Under the pieces are notes generated by a model, which ran no database searches, had not been told where the DNA came from, and worked only from the letters and a program-made list of their open reading frames with translations. From Ardenticatenaceae bacterium (GTDB lineage Bacteria; Chloroflexota; Anaerolineae; Promineifilales; Promineifilaceae), in NCBI GenBank assembly GCA_020634435.1, contig JACKBS010000008.1, positions 124,001 through 188,000 of the forward strand: 64,000 nucleotides of DNA. Direction: 5' to 3'. Below, in pieces: positions 16,625 through 24,191 of the stretch; the first letter of the stretch is position 1; each line of letters starts with the position of its first letter. Position numbers and translations under genes: made by a program.

Positions 16625-17968
16625 GTGCATCGCCGAATCCGCCTACCCTTTTTCCTGTTATTTCTCCTTTTCACAGTTTCCTGTTCGCTGCTCAATGGCC
16701 CACAGCAGTTGGTCATCCCCACGCCACCAGGCGGCACCCCGTTTGCTAGCATCGCCCAATCTGGTCCACTCATCACCGACCCTGAAGGGAATGTAATTGA
16801 GGCGGTGAACCCAGATTTGCGCACGCTGCTAGATCAAGTGTCGCGGCAAAACCTTGTGGGGTATGTGCAAACCTTACAAGGGTTTAACACGCGCAACACC
16901 TTTAGCGTGTCCGACCAGGAAGGTTTGGGCATCGGCGCGGCGCGGCGCTGGATTTTTAACGAGTTTATTCGGGTGGGAAACGGCCGTCTCCTCGTCGAAG
17001 TTGATGAGTTTCCTGTCAACCAGAACGGCGTGGTTTACAACCAGCAAAATATCGTGGCCACGCTGCAAGGCACGGGTGCCCATCCGGGGGTGATTGTTTT
17101 GGCCGCTCACTATGATTCCCGTGCCACCGATCCGTATAGCGGCAGCAGCTTTGCCCCCGGTGCCAACGACAATGGCTCTGGTGTGGCCGCCTTGCTGGAA
17201 GCGGCCCGCGTGCTCAGCTCGCGTGAGTGGAGCCAGACAATCCAGTTTGTTGCCTTTGCCGGTGAAGAGCAAAACCGGTTGGGCAGCATCCACTTTGTCA
17301 CCGACCGGATGCTGGTAGGCTGGCGCTTTGATGCCATGGTCAGTACAGACATCGTGGGCGGGCGGCCTGGGATTCCCCAATCGGTGCGCGTTTTCTCGCC
17401 CGGCCCTGATGGATCGCCGCCGCGACAGCTGGCCCGCTATTTTCAGTATGTGGGCAACATGTACATGCCACTATTTCCGTATGAGCTGATTGATGCTGAG
17501 GATCGCCAGGGGCGCTACAGCGACCATGTTAGCTTTTTACAGGCGGGCATTCCGGCCTTGCGCATGACAGAATCACAGGAGGACCCGTCGCGGCAGCACA
17601 ACAGCAGTGATACGGCCGAATGGATCGATTATGACTATTTGCGCCAGGTAACGCAGCTCAACATTGCTGTTTTGGGCAATGCGGCCGGTGCGCCAGCTCA
17701 ACCGGTCGCGCCTGCCCTCACGCCCATGGCCGAGCCCGGCGCTTACATCCTTACCTGGATTCCCGAGGGTACGGCCGCTGGATATGCTATCTCATTCAGG
17801 CCGGTTGGTTCGCCCACCTACCCGTTATTTCGTTATGTCAATGTAAGTGAAGCTGGCAATGTGGCCATTACCGGGCTAGACCCCACGTTGCAGTATGCGG
17901 TGAGTATTGCGGGGTTGGATGGCAACGGCCGTATCGGCCTCTTCTCCACCGAAGCGCTAACACCATAA
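16625..17968 (+). CDS. M28 family metallopeptidase lipoprotein with C-terminal fibronectin III-like domain
   Basis: 447 residues from GTG 16625. Lipoprotein signal with lipobox TVSC at residue about 20, so surface-anchored. The M28 aminopeptidase core (about 70-340) carries the zinc ligands in HYDSR (His162, Asp164 region), GANDNGSG, the catalytic/ligand FAGEEQNRLGS, a later Asp near STDIVGG and the final His in YSDHVSFL. A C-terminal beta domain (about 355-447) looks like fibronectin type III. Likely role: extracellular peptide trimming for nutrition; exact specificity unknown. It begins 55 bases after the slipin gene and may be cotranscribed. Confidence 0.88.
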   Translation: MHRRIRLPFFLLFLLFTVSCSLLNGPQQLVIPTPPGGTPFASIAQSGPLITDPEGNVIEAVNPDLRTLLDQVSRQNLVGYVQTLQGFNTRNTFSVSDQEGLGIGAARRWIFNEFIRVGNGRLLVEVDEFPVNQNGVVYNQQNIVATLQGTGAHPGVIVLAAHYDSRATDPYSGSSFAPGANDNGSGVAALLEAARVLSSREWSQTIQFVAFAGEEQNRLGSIHFVTDRMLVGWRFDAMVSTDIVGGRPGIPQSVRVFSPGPDGSPPRQLARYFQYVGNMYMPLFPYELIDAEDRQGRYSDHVSFLQAGIPALRMTESQEDPSRQHNSSDTAEWIDYDYLRQVTQLNIAVLGNAAGAPAQPVAPALTPMAEPGAYILTWIPEGTAAGYAISFRPVGSPTYPLFRYVNVSEAGNVAITGLDPTLQYAVSIAGLDGNGRIGLFSTEALTP

Positions 17969-17998
17969 AAAAAGCTCCGGCCGACGCCAGAGCTTTTC
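17968..17998. terminator. Bidirectional terminator between convergent genes
   Basis: AAAGCTC (17971-17977) pairs with GAGCTTT (17990-17996), with further GGC/GCC pairing inside; A7 on the left and T4 on the right. On the minus strand the U-run is the longer one, so it ends the lipoprotein gene as well as the M28 gene. Confidence 0.78.
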
Positions 17999-18026
17999 AA
18001 TTCTGCCACAGTTGTTAACTGAGCGG

Positions 18027-19238
18027 CTACTCTTCAAAAATCACAATGGTAAAGGCTGAACTGCCCGTTTCCTGCGTGATGGTAACTGTTAGAGAACGAT
18101 CATTCTGGTCAAAGTACATCAGGGCGGTAGTGCCATCCATGATGAATGAGTCAGATTCCTGGTAGACCCAACCAGCCGCCGAAAGGGATTCTTGATAGAA
18201 AGTCACTGCATCGGCAAATGGCGTATCGGTTTTGTAGGTGACGATGCCGCCAAATGAGCCAGATTCATAAGCGTCTTCCAAAATTGGGTATTCACTGTTG
18301 GTTACCCCACTATTTTCACATTCAACCGGGATGGTGATTTCGACTGGCTCATTGACGCTAACCAGGTCCATTTGAATAACTATCAAGCCAACAGTTTGGT
18401 CCTCATCGGCCCCGTCTTCCAGCATGGCCATACCCATGCTGCCTACCGGGCCTTCGCCCTCAAGGCGGAAGCGTACGATGTAGTTGCCCTCCTTAGCGAC
18501 ATACACGTCGCCCTGCGCCGAATTGAACTGCGTCGTTTCATCTTGCATGGCGGTCTCATCGAAGGTGTAATGCACTGTTTCGATGCCGTTGATAGTTTCC
18601 TCGCCCACCAGCGTGGCGTCGCCAACTTCTTCCAGGAATTGATTGGCGTCTAGTGAATTAGCAAAGGTATCTTCAGCTTCACTGGCAGAGCTGGTGATGC
18701 AGCCAAACTCGGGAATAATCATGTAGCTGATGCCCTCAATTTGGGTCATGCTCATGCTGTCCATGCCACCCATATCTTCCATTCCCTCAAAGCTAAAGCT
18801 CATTTGCGACTGAGCTGGATCGGTGGAAACGATCATGGTGGCGTGGATCGTCTGCGTCGTGTCGCTAACGGTGGTGGTGATGGTCATTTCCATCTCATAG
18901 CTGTCTAGGGTGTCGAACTCTTGTACCGTGTCGCGAACGGTGAGGGATTGCGGGAAGATGTTGCTGAGCAAGCCGCCTTCGGCTTCGGCGGTTTCGGTCG
19001 TAGGTTCTACAGCAGGCTCCTCGGTGGCGACCGGTTCTTGTTCAGTTTCGGTTACCACAGGCTCGTCGGGAACGGCCGTTTCCTCAACCACACTCTCTTC
19101 TGCCTCACTATCATCTGCTTCTTGGGTGGGGCGCGGTGTGGGTTCTTCTTCCCCACCAAACGGTAAATTGCACGCCAGGGCAGACATCCCCAGCAGCAGC
19201 ACAAACAGCAAAAGCCAGCGATTCAATAAGTTTTTCAT
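18027..19238 (-). CDS. Lipoprotein of unknown function with acidic linker
   Basis: 403 residues from the ATG at 19238, which has GGAGAG four bases upstream; an in-frame ATG four codons earlier is less well placed. Signal peptide with lipobox ALAC (Cys23), then a low-complexity Glu/Thr/Val/Pro linker (about 28-90). The following domain (about 100-300) with Glu/Thr-rich strands resembles LolA/LppX-type lipoprotein-carrier folds by pattern (TITTTVSDTTQTIHATMIVS, VYVAKEGNYIVRFRLEG). The last 85 residues form a second small domain with SFGGIVTYKTDTPFADAVTF and FYQESLSAAGWVYQ. I cannot assign a function. Probably on the outer face of the membrane. Confidence 0.8.
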   Translation of the reverse strand: MKNLLNRWLLLFVLLLGMSALACNLPFGGEEEPTPRPTQEADDSEAEESVVEETAVPDEPVVTETEQEPVATEEPAVEPTTETAEAEGGLLSNIFPQSLTVRDTVQEFDTLDSYEMEMTITTTVSDTTQTIHATMIVSTDPAQSQMSFSFEGMEDMGGMDSMSMTQIEGISYMIIPEFGCITSSASEAEDTFANSLDANQFLEEVGDATLVGEETINGIETVHYTFDETAMQDETTQFNSAQGDVYVAKEGNYIVRFRLEGEGPVGSMGMAMLEDGADEDQTVGLIVIQMDLVSVNEPVEITIPVECENSGVTNSEYPILEDAYESGSFGGIVTYKTDTPFADAVTFYQESLSAAGWVYQESDSFIMDGTTALMYFDQNDRSLTVTITQETGSSAFTIVIFEE

Positions 19239-19340
19239 TGTTCTCTCCATTTTGGTAAAAAATGGTTGGATTTAGCGTCCAACTCGTCGATTTATTATCC
19301 TTTTTTTATTGACGGGTTCAGTTAACCAGAGCACAACAAA

Positions 19341-19377
19341 AAGCAAAAAAGAGCCACATGATCATAACATGTGGCTC
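19341..19377 (-). terminator. Terminator of the UPF0173 hydrolase gene
   Basis: GAGCCACATG (19351-19360) pairs perfectly with CATGTGGCTC (19368-19377); on the minus strand the stem is followed by TTTTTTGCTTTTTG. It lies 26 bases past the stop at 19403. Confidence 0.88.
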
Positions 19378-19402
19378 TAGGAAAAATGCTCTCTTTTAAC
19401 GA

Positions 19403-20089
19403 CTACAGGGTATAAGTTTCGTCTACCTGGAGAATGATGGGGGTAACGGCCGTTTCCTGCTTCACGCTCTCCGCCCAGGCATTCACATCAATGGCGATGG
19501 GCGGCCATGTGTTGTAGTGGCAAGGGACGACCATCTGGGGCTTCAAATAATCCAGCGCCAGAACCGAATCTTCCGGCCCCATCGTGAAATTGTCGCCAAC
19601 GGGCAGAATTGCCAAATCAATCCCTGCCCGACCAATGAGCGACATGTCCGAAAATAGGGCTGTGTCTCCAGCGATGTACACCGTTTTGCCATCGGCCATC
19701 AACAGGTAGCCACCCGGATCGCCACCGTAGGAACCATCCGGCAGCCCGGAGCTATGCAGAGCGGCCGTCATTTTTACCCGACCAAACGGGAAATTGTAGC
19801 CACCGCCTGTGTTCATAGCGTGGACTTTTTCGTGGCCCTTGGCTGCAATCCAGTTGCAAATCTCAAAGTTGGCAATCACGGTTGCTCCAGTGCGCTTGGC
19901 CAGCGCAACCGTATCGGCGATATGATCGCCGTGCCCATGCGTCTGCAAAATAAAATCGGCGTCCACTGCGTCTACAGCAGTTTTAGCCGCGGGATTATTG
20001 CCAGCAAAAAATGGATCAACAACGATATGCGTGCCGTTGATGTTGAGGGAAAATGTGGCATGACCGTGCCACGTAACGGAAATCGACAT
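19403..20089 (-). CDS. UPF0173 metal-dependent hydrolase (metallo-beta-lactamase fold)
   Basis: 228 residues from the ATG at 20089, chosen because GGAGG lies six bases upstream and the family begins with this ISVTWHGHATF motif; the open frame extends 64 codons further. Metal ligands are in THGHGDH (HxHxDH), with a later Asp in VYIAGDTALFSD and His in VVPCHYNTWPP. Length matches UPF0173 (about 226). A cytosolic metallohydrolase of unknown physiological substrate, related to UlaG-type enzymes. The gene stands alone with its own terminator. Confidence 0.9.
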   Translation of the reverse strand: MSISVTWHGHATFSLNINGTHIVVDPFFAGNNPAAKTAVDAVDADFILQTHGHGDHIADTVALAKRTGATVIANFEICNWIAAKGHEKVHAMNTGGGYNFPFGRVKMTAALHSSGLPDGSYGGDPGGYLLMADGKTVYIAGDTALFSDMSLIGRAGIDLAILPVGDNFTMGPEDSVLALDYLKPQMVVPCHYNTWPPIAIDVNAWAESVKQETAVTPIILQVDETYTL

Positions 20090-20200
20090 GCGCAGCCTCC
20101 TTGTAAAGCTGAAATAGTTTGTAAACAATGCAAGGCGATGTAAGTAGGAACGTACTTCAAGTATAAGTTGGGGAAGATGGCCCGTCAAACCTGAGGTAAC

Positions 20201-20235
20201 AAAAAAAAACAGGCCGGGCAATTTGCCCCGACCTG
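20201..20235 (-). terminator. Terminator of the lytic transglycosylase gene
   Basis: Minus strand: stem CAGGTCGGGGC / GCCCGGCCTG (20225-20235 with 20210-20219), loop AATT, followed by nine T residues (20201-20209 on the plus strand as A9). It lies about 100 bases beyond the stop at 20332. Confidence 0.85.
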
Positions 20236-20331
20236 CTCTTAGTGCAGAAAATAAGGAGAGATTTTTTGCGTCAATGCTCAACTAATTAAACACGACGCCT
20301 TCGGTGTTTTGTTGAGCAATTTGTGTCGTCC

Positions 20332-21147
20332 TTAGCGCAGATTGAGCCGACTGGACGCTTGTTGGCATAGGCTGGCACCACCGGCGGCATACCACTGCTG
20401 CAACGTGGGGCTTTCAGTGAGGCCTGCTTTGGCGTCTTCGTAAATGCCGGTGGACCAGACGTAGTAGCGCTGTGTTTCGGCGGCCCAGTTATCCCAACTG
20501 CTGCCCGCAGCGACGTGGCCGCCGTTATAGCCAGCAAACGCTTTGCCCACATCGCCCGCTGTTTGCACCAGACGTTCTGCCAGGTAGTTCATGCCGCGCC
20601 GGGCGTTAGTGTCTGGGTCGAGCATGTTTTCACCGGCGGTGAAGTGGAACGGCATCACCTGGAACAGGCCCTGCGCCCCAGCAATGGAGAGTGCTTGAGG
20701 ATCGCCGCAAGATTCAATCTGCATGACGGTGGCAACCATATCCGGGTCCAGGTTAAATTCGCCCGCCCAGCGTACGATGTCATTTTCCCAGTACTTCACT
20801 TCGTCAGAAAAAACGGCCGAAATCTTGCCCTGGTAATTTACGGCTGCGCCAACCGCATTGGCGTTGTCGGCCACGCTGGGGGCCGAATTTGCCACTTCCA
20901 CTGGAGCATTGCTCGCGAGAGTTGCACTGGCCTGGGCCAATCGAGGCATCACTAGCGCAGCGAAGAGGATTGCCCCGACTACCACAAAGGTGACGATCAT
21001 CGCCATGCGGCGCTGCATCGGGTCCTGCGGCAGGTCGAATTCATCTATGACGATGGCTGGTTCGTACTGAAACTGTTCGTATTCGTGCTCATTCAAAGGT
21101 GTATCTACCGCCCAGAATGTCGTTAACTGTTGTTCGTAGACCGTCAT
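20332..21147 (-). CDS. Membrane-anchored lytic transglycosylase (SLT domain)
   Basis: 271 residues. Cytosolic N-terminus (1-47), one membrane segment (about 48-68), a short Ala/Asn-rich spacer, then a Slt-type lysozyme-like domain (about 115-225) outside the membrane. Catalytic Glu145 in VMQIESCGDP; GAQGLFQVMPFHF and the AFAGYNGG motif complete the family 1 signature. It cleaves peptidoglycan glycan strands with formation of 1,6-anhydro-muramic acid. The soluble domain is extended by about 40 residues ending in SLCQQASSRLNLR, which with Cys147 may form a disulfide; this is speculative. The start ATG follows AGGTAAACT, a modest ribosome-binding site. Confidence 0.9.
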   Translation of the reverse strand: MTVYEQQLTTFWAVDTPLNEHEYEQFQYEPAIVIDEFDLPQDPMQRRMAMIVTFVVVGAILFAALVMPRLAQASATLASNAPVEVANSAPSVADNANAVGAAVNYQGKISAVFSDEVKYWENDIVRWAGEFNLDPDMVATVMQIESCGDPQALSIAGAQGLFQVMPFHFTAGENMLDPDTNARRGMNYLAERLVQTAGDVGKAFAGYNGGHVAAGSSWDNWAAETQRYYVWSTGIYEDAKAGLTESPTLQQWYAAGGASLCQQASSRLNLR

Positions 21148-21159
21148 AGTTTACCTCGA

Positions 21160-21256
21160 AAGTCGGTAATCGGTAGTCGGTGGCCAGTAATCGGTGTTTG
21201 TTAAAGTAATCACTGCTTCTGAAAACTGATAACTGTTTACCGACTACTGACGAAAC
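21160..21256. repeat. Imperfect word-repeat hairpin (GTCGGTAATCGG type)
   Basis: The left arm is built from repeated GTCGGTAATCGG-like words (21166-21202) and the right arm (about 21220-21252) from their reverse complements. The spacing is that of a long imperfect stem filling the gap between two same-strand genes. It belongs by construction, not by sequence, with the hairpins near 36.3, 57.2, 58.5 and 60.7 kb. Confidence 0.5.
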
Positions 21257-22092
21257 TAATTTCGATTGCGCGGGCGAGCCTGCAAGCCGTTTAGCGGGGA
21301 GCGACGCATGCCGTTGGGGCGGGGTGGCCGCTGACGAACGCGAGAAACCACGGGCTGACGCTGTTGGGCGCTTGGTTGTGGCGTGATGATCGGCTCGTTG
21401 TACTCTTCGACGGGCATGTGGACCTGGGTTGGTTGGGCGCTGACGCTTTTGGGAACGGCCGTTCTTGGGGCGGCAGTCTGAGCAACCGGGGTACGACGCA
21501 CGGTGGTGGGTGCTGTTGTCGCGCGACGCGGCGCAGAGGCGGCTGGGCGCTTCTGCTGGGTATCGGCTGCCTCGTTGAACTCAAAAATATGTTCACCAGC
21601 TACAGAAAATGCCCCGATGAACAGGATGCGGGTGAGCCAGACCAGTACGGCCACGAAGATAGGCACGTACAGCAGCAGCTGTTCGCGGCTCAGTACCTCA
21701 TTGCCGAAGTTGTGGTTTAGCAGCGTCAGGGAAATGGCCCACCAGGTCATGATGGCATTCATGGTGGCGCCCAGGAGCCAGGCCCCCATCAGGTACCAGA
21801 CCTCTTTGGGCTCGTCCATCCCCTTTTCTGGGGTGAAGAGCCGCACCAGACCAGCAAAGTCGATAGAGCAGAAGGCCACGGCTAGAATGGCGGCCCACTG
21901 AATGCCGACAAAACGCACATCGCCGATGAGGTTTTCCAGGGCGTACTGCGTGGTGTCAAAGTTGAAGATTTCAAAGGAAATCAGGGCCACGACGAGAATA
22001 GCGCCAACGGCCGTTTTCTTGGGTACCAGGCTCGTCAAAGAAGAGAGCCGCGTGCCAACAGTTTGGGAACGCATGTATTGGTTGCTTTGCAT
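21256..22092 (-). CDS. Four-TM membrane protein with Pro/Arg-rich tail
   Basis: 278 residues from the ATG at 22092 (AGGAG nine bases upstream); the frame is open 31 codons further but without support. Four hydrophobic segments (about 26-45, 58-78, 100-125, 140-165), followed by a long basic, Pro/Gln/Ala/Arg-rich cytosolic tail (about 180-278) that looks disordered. I do not recognise the family. The tail composition suggests nucleic acid or acidic-membrane contact but that is a guess. It is divergent from the methyltransferase gene, with a strong dyad in the shared upstream region. Confidence 0.75.
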   Translation of the reverse strand: MQSNQYMRSQTVGTRLSSLTSLVPKKTAVGAILVVALISFEIFNFDTTQYALENLIGDVRFVGIQWAAILAVAFCSIDFAGLVRLFTPEKGMDEPKEVWYLMGAWLLGATMNAIMTWWAISLTLLNHNFGNEVLSREQLLLYVPIFVAVLVWLTRILFIGAFSVAGEHIFEFNEAADTQQKRPAASAPRRATTAPTTVRRTPVAQTAAPRTAVPKSVSAQPTQVHMPVEEYNEPIITPQPSAQQRQPVVSRVRQRPPRPNGMRRSPLNGLQARPRNRN

Positions 22093-22220
22093 GATCAATA
22101 TCTCCTTACTTTTGCCCCTCTGCATGGGCAAGCTTCTTTCCGTGCGCCCCAGTTTGAGAAGAGGAGCTGATTGGGGGCGCACCAATCAGCTCCGGGAGGG
22201 TGTGGAACATTCGTTCTAGA

Positions 22221-22250
22221 ACAGATATTAGAACACGTGTGCTAATCTGT
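22221..22250. promoter_or_regulatory. Dyad operator in divergent region
   Basis: The central ATTAGAACACGTGTGCTAAT (22228-22247) is palindromic at 18 of 20 positions and extends to ACAGAT...ATCTGT on the outside with one offset. The GAAC-N4-GTGC core is one base from the GAAC-N4-GTTC SOS box of Gram-positive LexA, and a GTTCTAGAAC palindrome lies just to its left (22213-22222). It sits between divergent genes and could control either. Confidence 0.5.
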
Positions 22251-22440
22251 CAAGAACAAAATTTGGATTTTGTGTCAATAGCTGTCACATCCAGAGGTAG
22301 GAATGGCCAAATGCGGGGGTAAAGGGCCAGAAAAAAGGCTCTTTGGTGGTATATTTGGCGTGGGGAGTTGTGCTAAAATACGGCCGTTGCGCTGCCGTTG
22401 TTCTAAATTTCAAACCAAACTTTTGACAGGAGAAGATGCA

Positions 22441-23214
22441 TTGCGAACATACTCGATTGAGGAAGATTACCTGGGCGAATTTCTAGACCCGGTGAATTAT
22501 GACCTTGAAGTGGGCGAGGAAGATCCATCCCATCCGTTTTATATCGAGCTGGCCAAAGAGGTCGGTGGCAAAGTTCTAGAGGTTGCTTGTGGCACTGGTT
22601 TAGTCACCCTTCCGCTGGCCGCACAGGGAATCGACATTGCGGGGCTAGACATCATGCCGACGATGCTGTCGCAGGCGCGGCGCAAAGCTGAACAGCGCGG
22701 TTTGCCCGTACGCTGGTTTCAAGGGGATGCCCGCCATTTTTCACTGGGCGAAACGTTCGACTTCATCTACCTCACCGGCAACGCGTTTCAGGCCTTCCTG
22801 AACAATGCCGATCAGCGTGCCCTGCTGGCCAGCGTGCGCACGCATCTGGCACCAGGCGGCACCTTTGCCTTCGAGACGCGCAACCCGCGCTGGGCGGATC
22901 TGGTGACAACTGTGGAGGAGGTAGAGTGGATGACCTACACCAATGATCAGGGGCATTGGGTGCGCATTACTGAGCTGCAAGAATATGACCACGTGCCGCA
23001 AATTCTCACTTACACCCTATTTCGGCGGTGGCGCGAGGCCGATGAGGCCAGAGAGCGGGTGACGCACATTGCCATCCGCTACACCTTTCCCCAGGAGTTG
23101 ATTGCGCTGCTAGAGGGTAGCGGGTATCGCATTTTGCAACAGTACGGCTATTGGGACAAACGGCCGTTGACCCAAGACAGCGAGACAATCATTACGGTTT
23201 GTACGCTGGCTTAG
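22441..23214 (+). CDS. Class I SAM-dependent methyltransferase
   Basis: 257 residues from a TTG at 22441, which has AGGAGA at 22428-22433; the frame is open back to an ATG at 22303 but the extra 46 residues are Cys/Arg/Gly-rich and do not look like family sequence. Motif I VLEVACGTGLV binds S-adenosylmethionine, with GLDIMPTMLSQA (acidic motif II), FQGDARHFSL and FDFIYLTGNAFQ. Member of the methyltransferase 25 family, whose substrates vary and cannot be read here. C-terminal half with YRILQQYGYWDK typical of this subfamily. Flanked by a transposase locus downstream. Confidence 0.85.
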   Translation: MRTYSIEEDYLGEFLDPVNYDLEVGEEDPSHPFYIELAKEVGGKVLEVACGTGLVTLPLAAQGIDIAGLDIMPTMLSQARRKAEQRGLPVRWFQGDARHFSLGETFDFIYLTGNAFQAFLNNADQRALLASVRTHLAPGGTFAFETRNPRWADLVTTVEEVEWMTYTNDQGHWVRITELQEYDHVPQILTYTLFRRWREADEARERVTHIAIRYTFPQELIALLEGSGYRILQQYGYWDKRPLTQDSETIITVCTLA

Positions 23215-23264
23215 CTCGTTGGTCGTATTAACGGCCGTATCAAAAATCAAATCATAATCGGTAA

Positions 23265-23762
23265 TTAAAACGGCCGTTCATCATCTATCACATAAATGGG
23301 AGCTGGTTCCTGCAATATCGGGACACTGCTTTCCGGTTCAGCAGCTCCTTCGTCATAGTCGGTCATGTGTTCCAGCCAGGTGTTGGTGGTCTGCTGCTGG
23401 TGGTGCTGCTTTTGATTGATGACATAGGCTTCGGCAAACGGCCGTTGTTTTTCACCCAATGACAAAACACCGTAACCACGCTGCCACTGGAAATGCCCTT
23501 CTAAAAATTGGCGATCATTGATGAAATGCGAGCTGGCACCTTTCAAGTTTTTCACCACATCGGCGATAGAAAGCTTGGGCGGAATGGCGACAACGAGGTG
23601 AATATGGTCGATCCAGCCATTGATCTGGTAGACAAAAACGCCCAATTCGCTGCCTTTGTGTATCAGATAGCTGTAGAGGTGATTTTCAATTGCCGAGGTA
23701 ATCAAGGGCTGACGATTTTTTGTGCCCCAAACGAGATGGTAGTAGAGTCGCCAGAAGGCCAT
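23265..23762 (-). CDS. REP-associated tyrosine transposase (IS200-like Y1, RAYT)
   Basis: 165 residues from the ATG at 23762 (AGGAG seven bases upstream). HUH single-strand transposase: metal-binding His53-Ile-His55 in GWIDHIHLVVA and the nucleophile Tyr113 in EAYVINQKQHH. N-terminal MAFWRLYYHLVWGTKNRQPL is typical of Y1 domains. There is no TnpB partner. Immediately upstream lie two 115-122-base copies of a hairpin-rich repeat, the expected genetic arrangement of domesticated RAYT proteins, which nick and move REP sequences. The C-terminal 45 residues are Gln/Glu-rich and variable in the family. Intact and probably functional. Confidence 0.85.
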   Translation of the reverse strand: MAFWRLYYHLVWGTKNRQPLITSAIENHLYSYLIHKGSELGVFVYQINGWIDHIHLVVAIPPKLSIADVVKNLKGASSHFINDRQFLEGHFQWQRGYGVLSLGEKQRPFAEAYVINQKQHHQQQTTNTWLEHMTDYDEGAAEPESSVPILQEPAPIYVIDDERPF

Positions 23763-23780
23763 GTTTTGCTCCTTGTTTGG

Positions 23781-23895
23781 GGCCATCGGTTGGAAACCGA
23801 TAGCTGAGATAGAAAGTGTGCTGAAGCACACTGGAAGATTTTTTAACGCGCTTCAGCACGTTTTTTGTCTCAAACGATGACTTCCATTCATCGGT
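23781..23895. repeat. REP-like repeat unit 1 next to the RAYT gene
   Basis: Contains two stem-loops: CATCGGTT with AACCGAT mirrored (23784-23801) and GTGTGCTGAAGCACAC (23816-23831, perfect). It ends TTCATCGGTG. About 85 percent identical by eye to unit 2. Confidence 0.75.
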
Positions 23896-23923
23896 GTTCG
23901 GGCGTTTGGGCCATCGGCGTTCT

Positions 23924-24045
23924 GGCCATCGGTTGAAACCGACGGCTGAGATAGAAAGTGTGCTGAGGCACACTGGAAAACCGGAAGAGCGTTTAACGTG
24001 CTTCAGCACGTTTATTGTCTCAAACGATGAATTCCATTCATCGGC
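23924..24045. repeat. REP-like repeat unit 2 next to the RAYT gene
   Basis: Begins GGCCATCGGTTGAAACCGAC and holds the stem GTGTGCTGAGGCACAC, then TGCTTCAGCACG and TCATCGGCA, in the same order as unit 1. A third, truncated GGCCATCGGCGTTCT lies between them (23909-23923). Direct orientation, both upstream of the transposase. Confidence 0.75.
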
Positions 24046-24191
24046 AACGATAGACTCTAAATCATTAGGATGGCACGATAACGCTTAACAGCCGCAATGT
24101 TAGCTTGCTTTTGGTAAGAAGACGAAGGAAGATTGGCAAACGGCCGTACTTCTCCTTCTCTCGCCGCATCCAGCTGCCAGTAAGGTTACAA

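Noticed and set aside
22303..22440. 46-codon N-terminal extension of the methyltransferase
   Set aside because: Cys/Gly/Arg-rich sequence without family similarity; a TTG with AGGAGA upstream fits the family N-terminus better.
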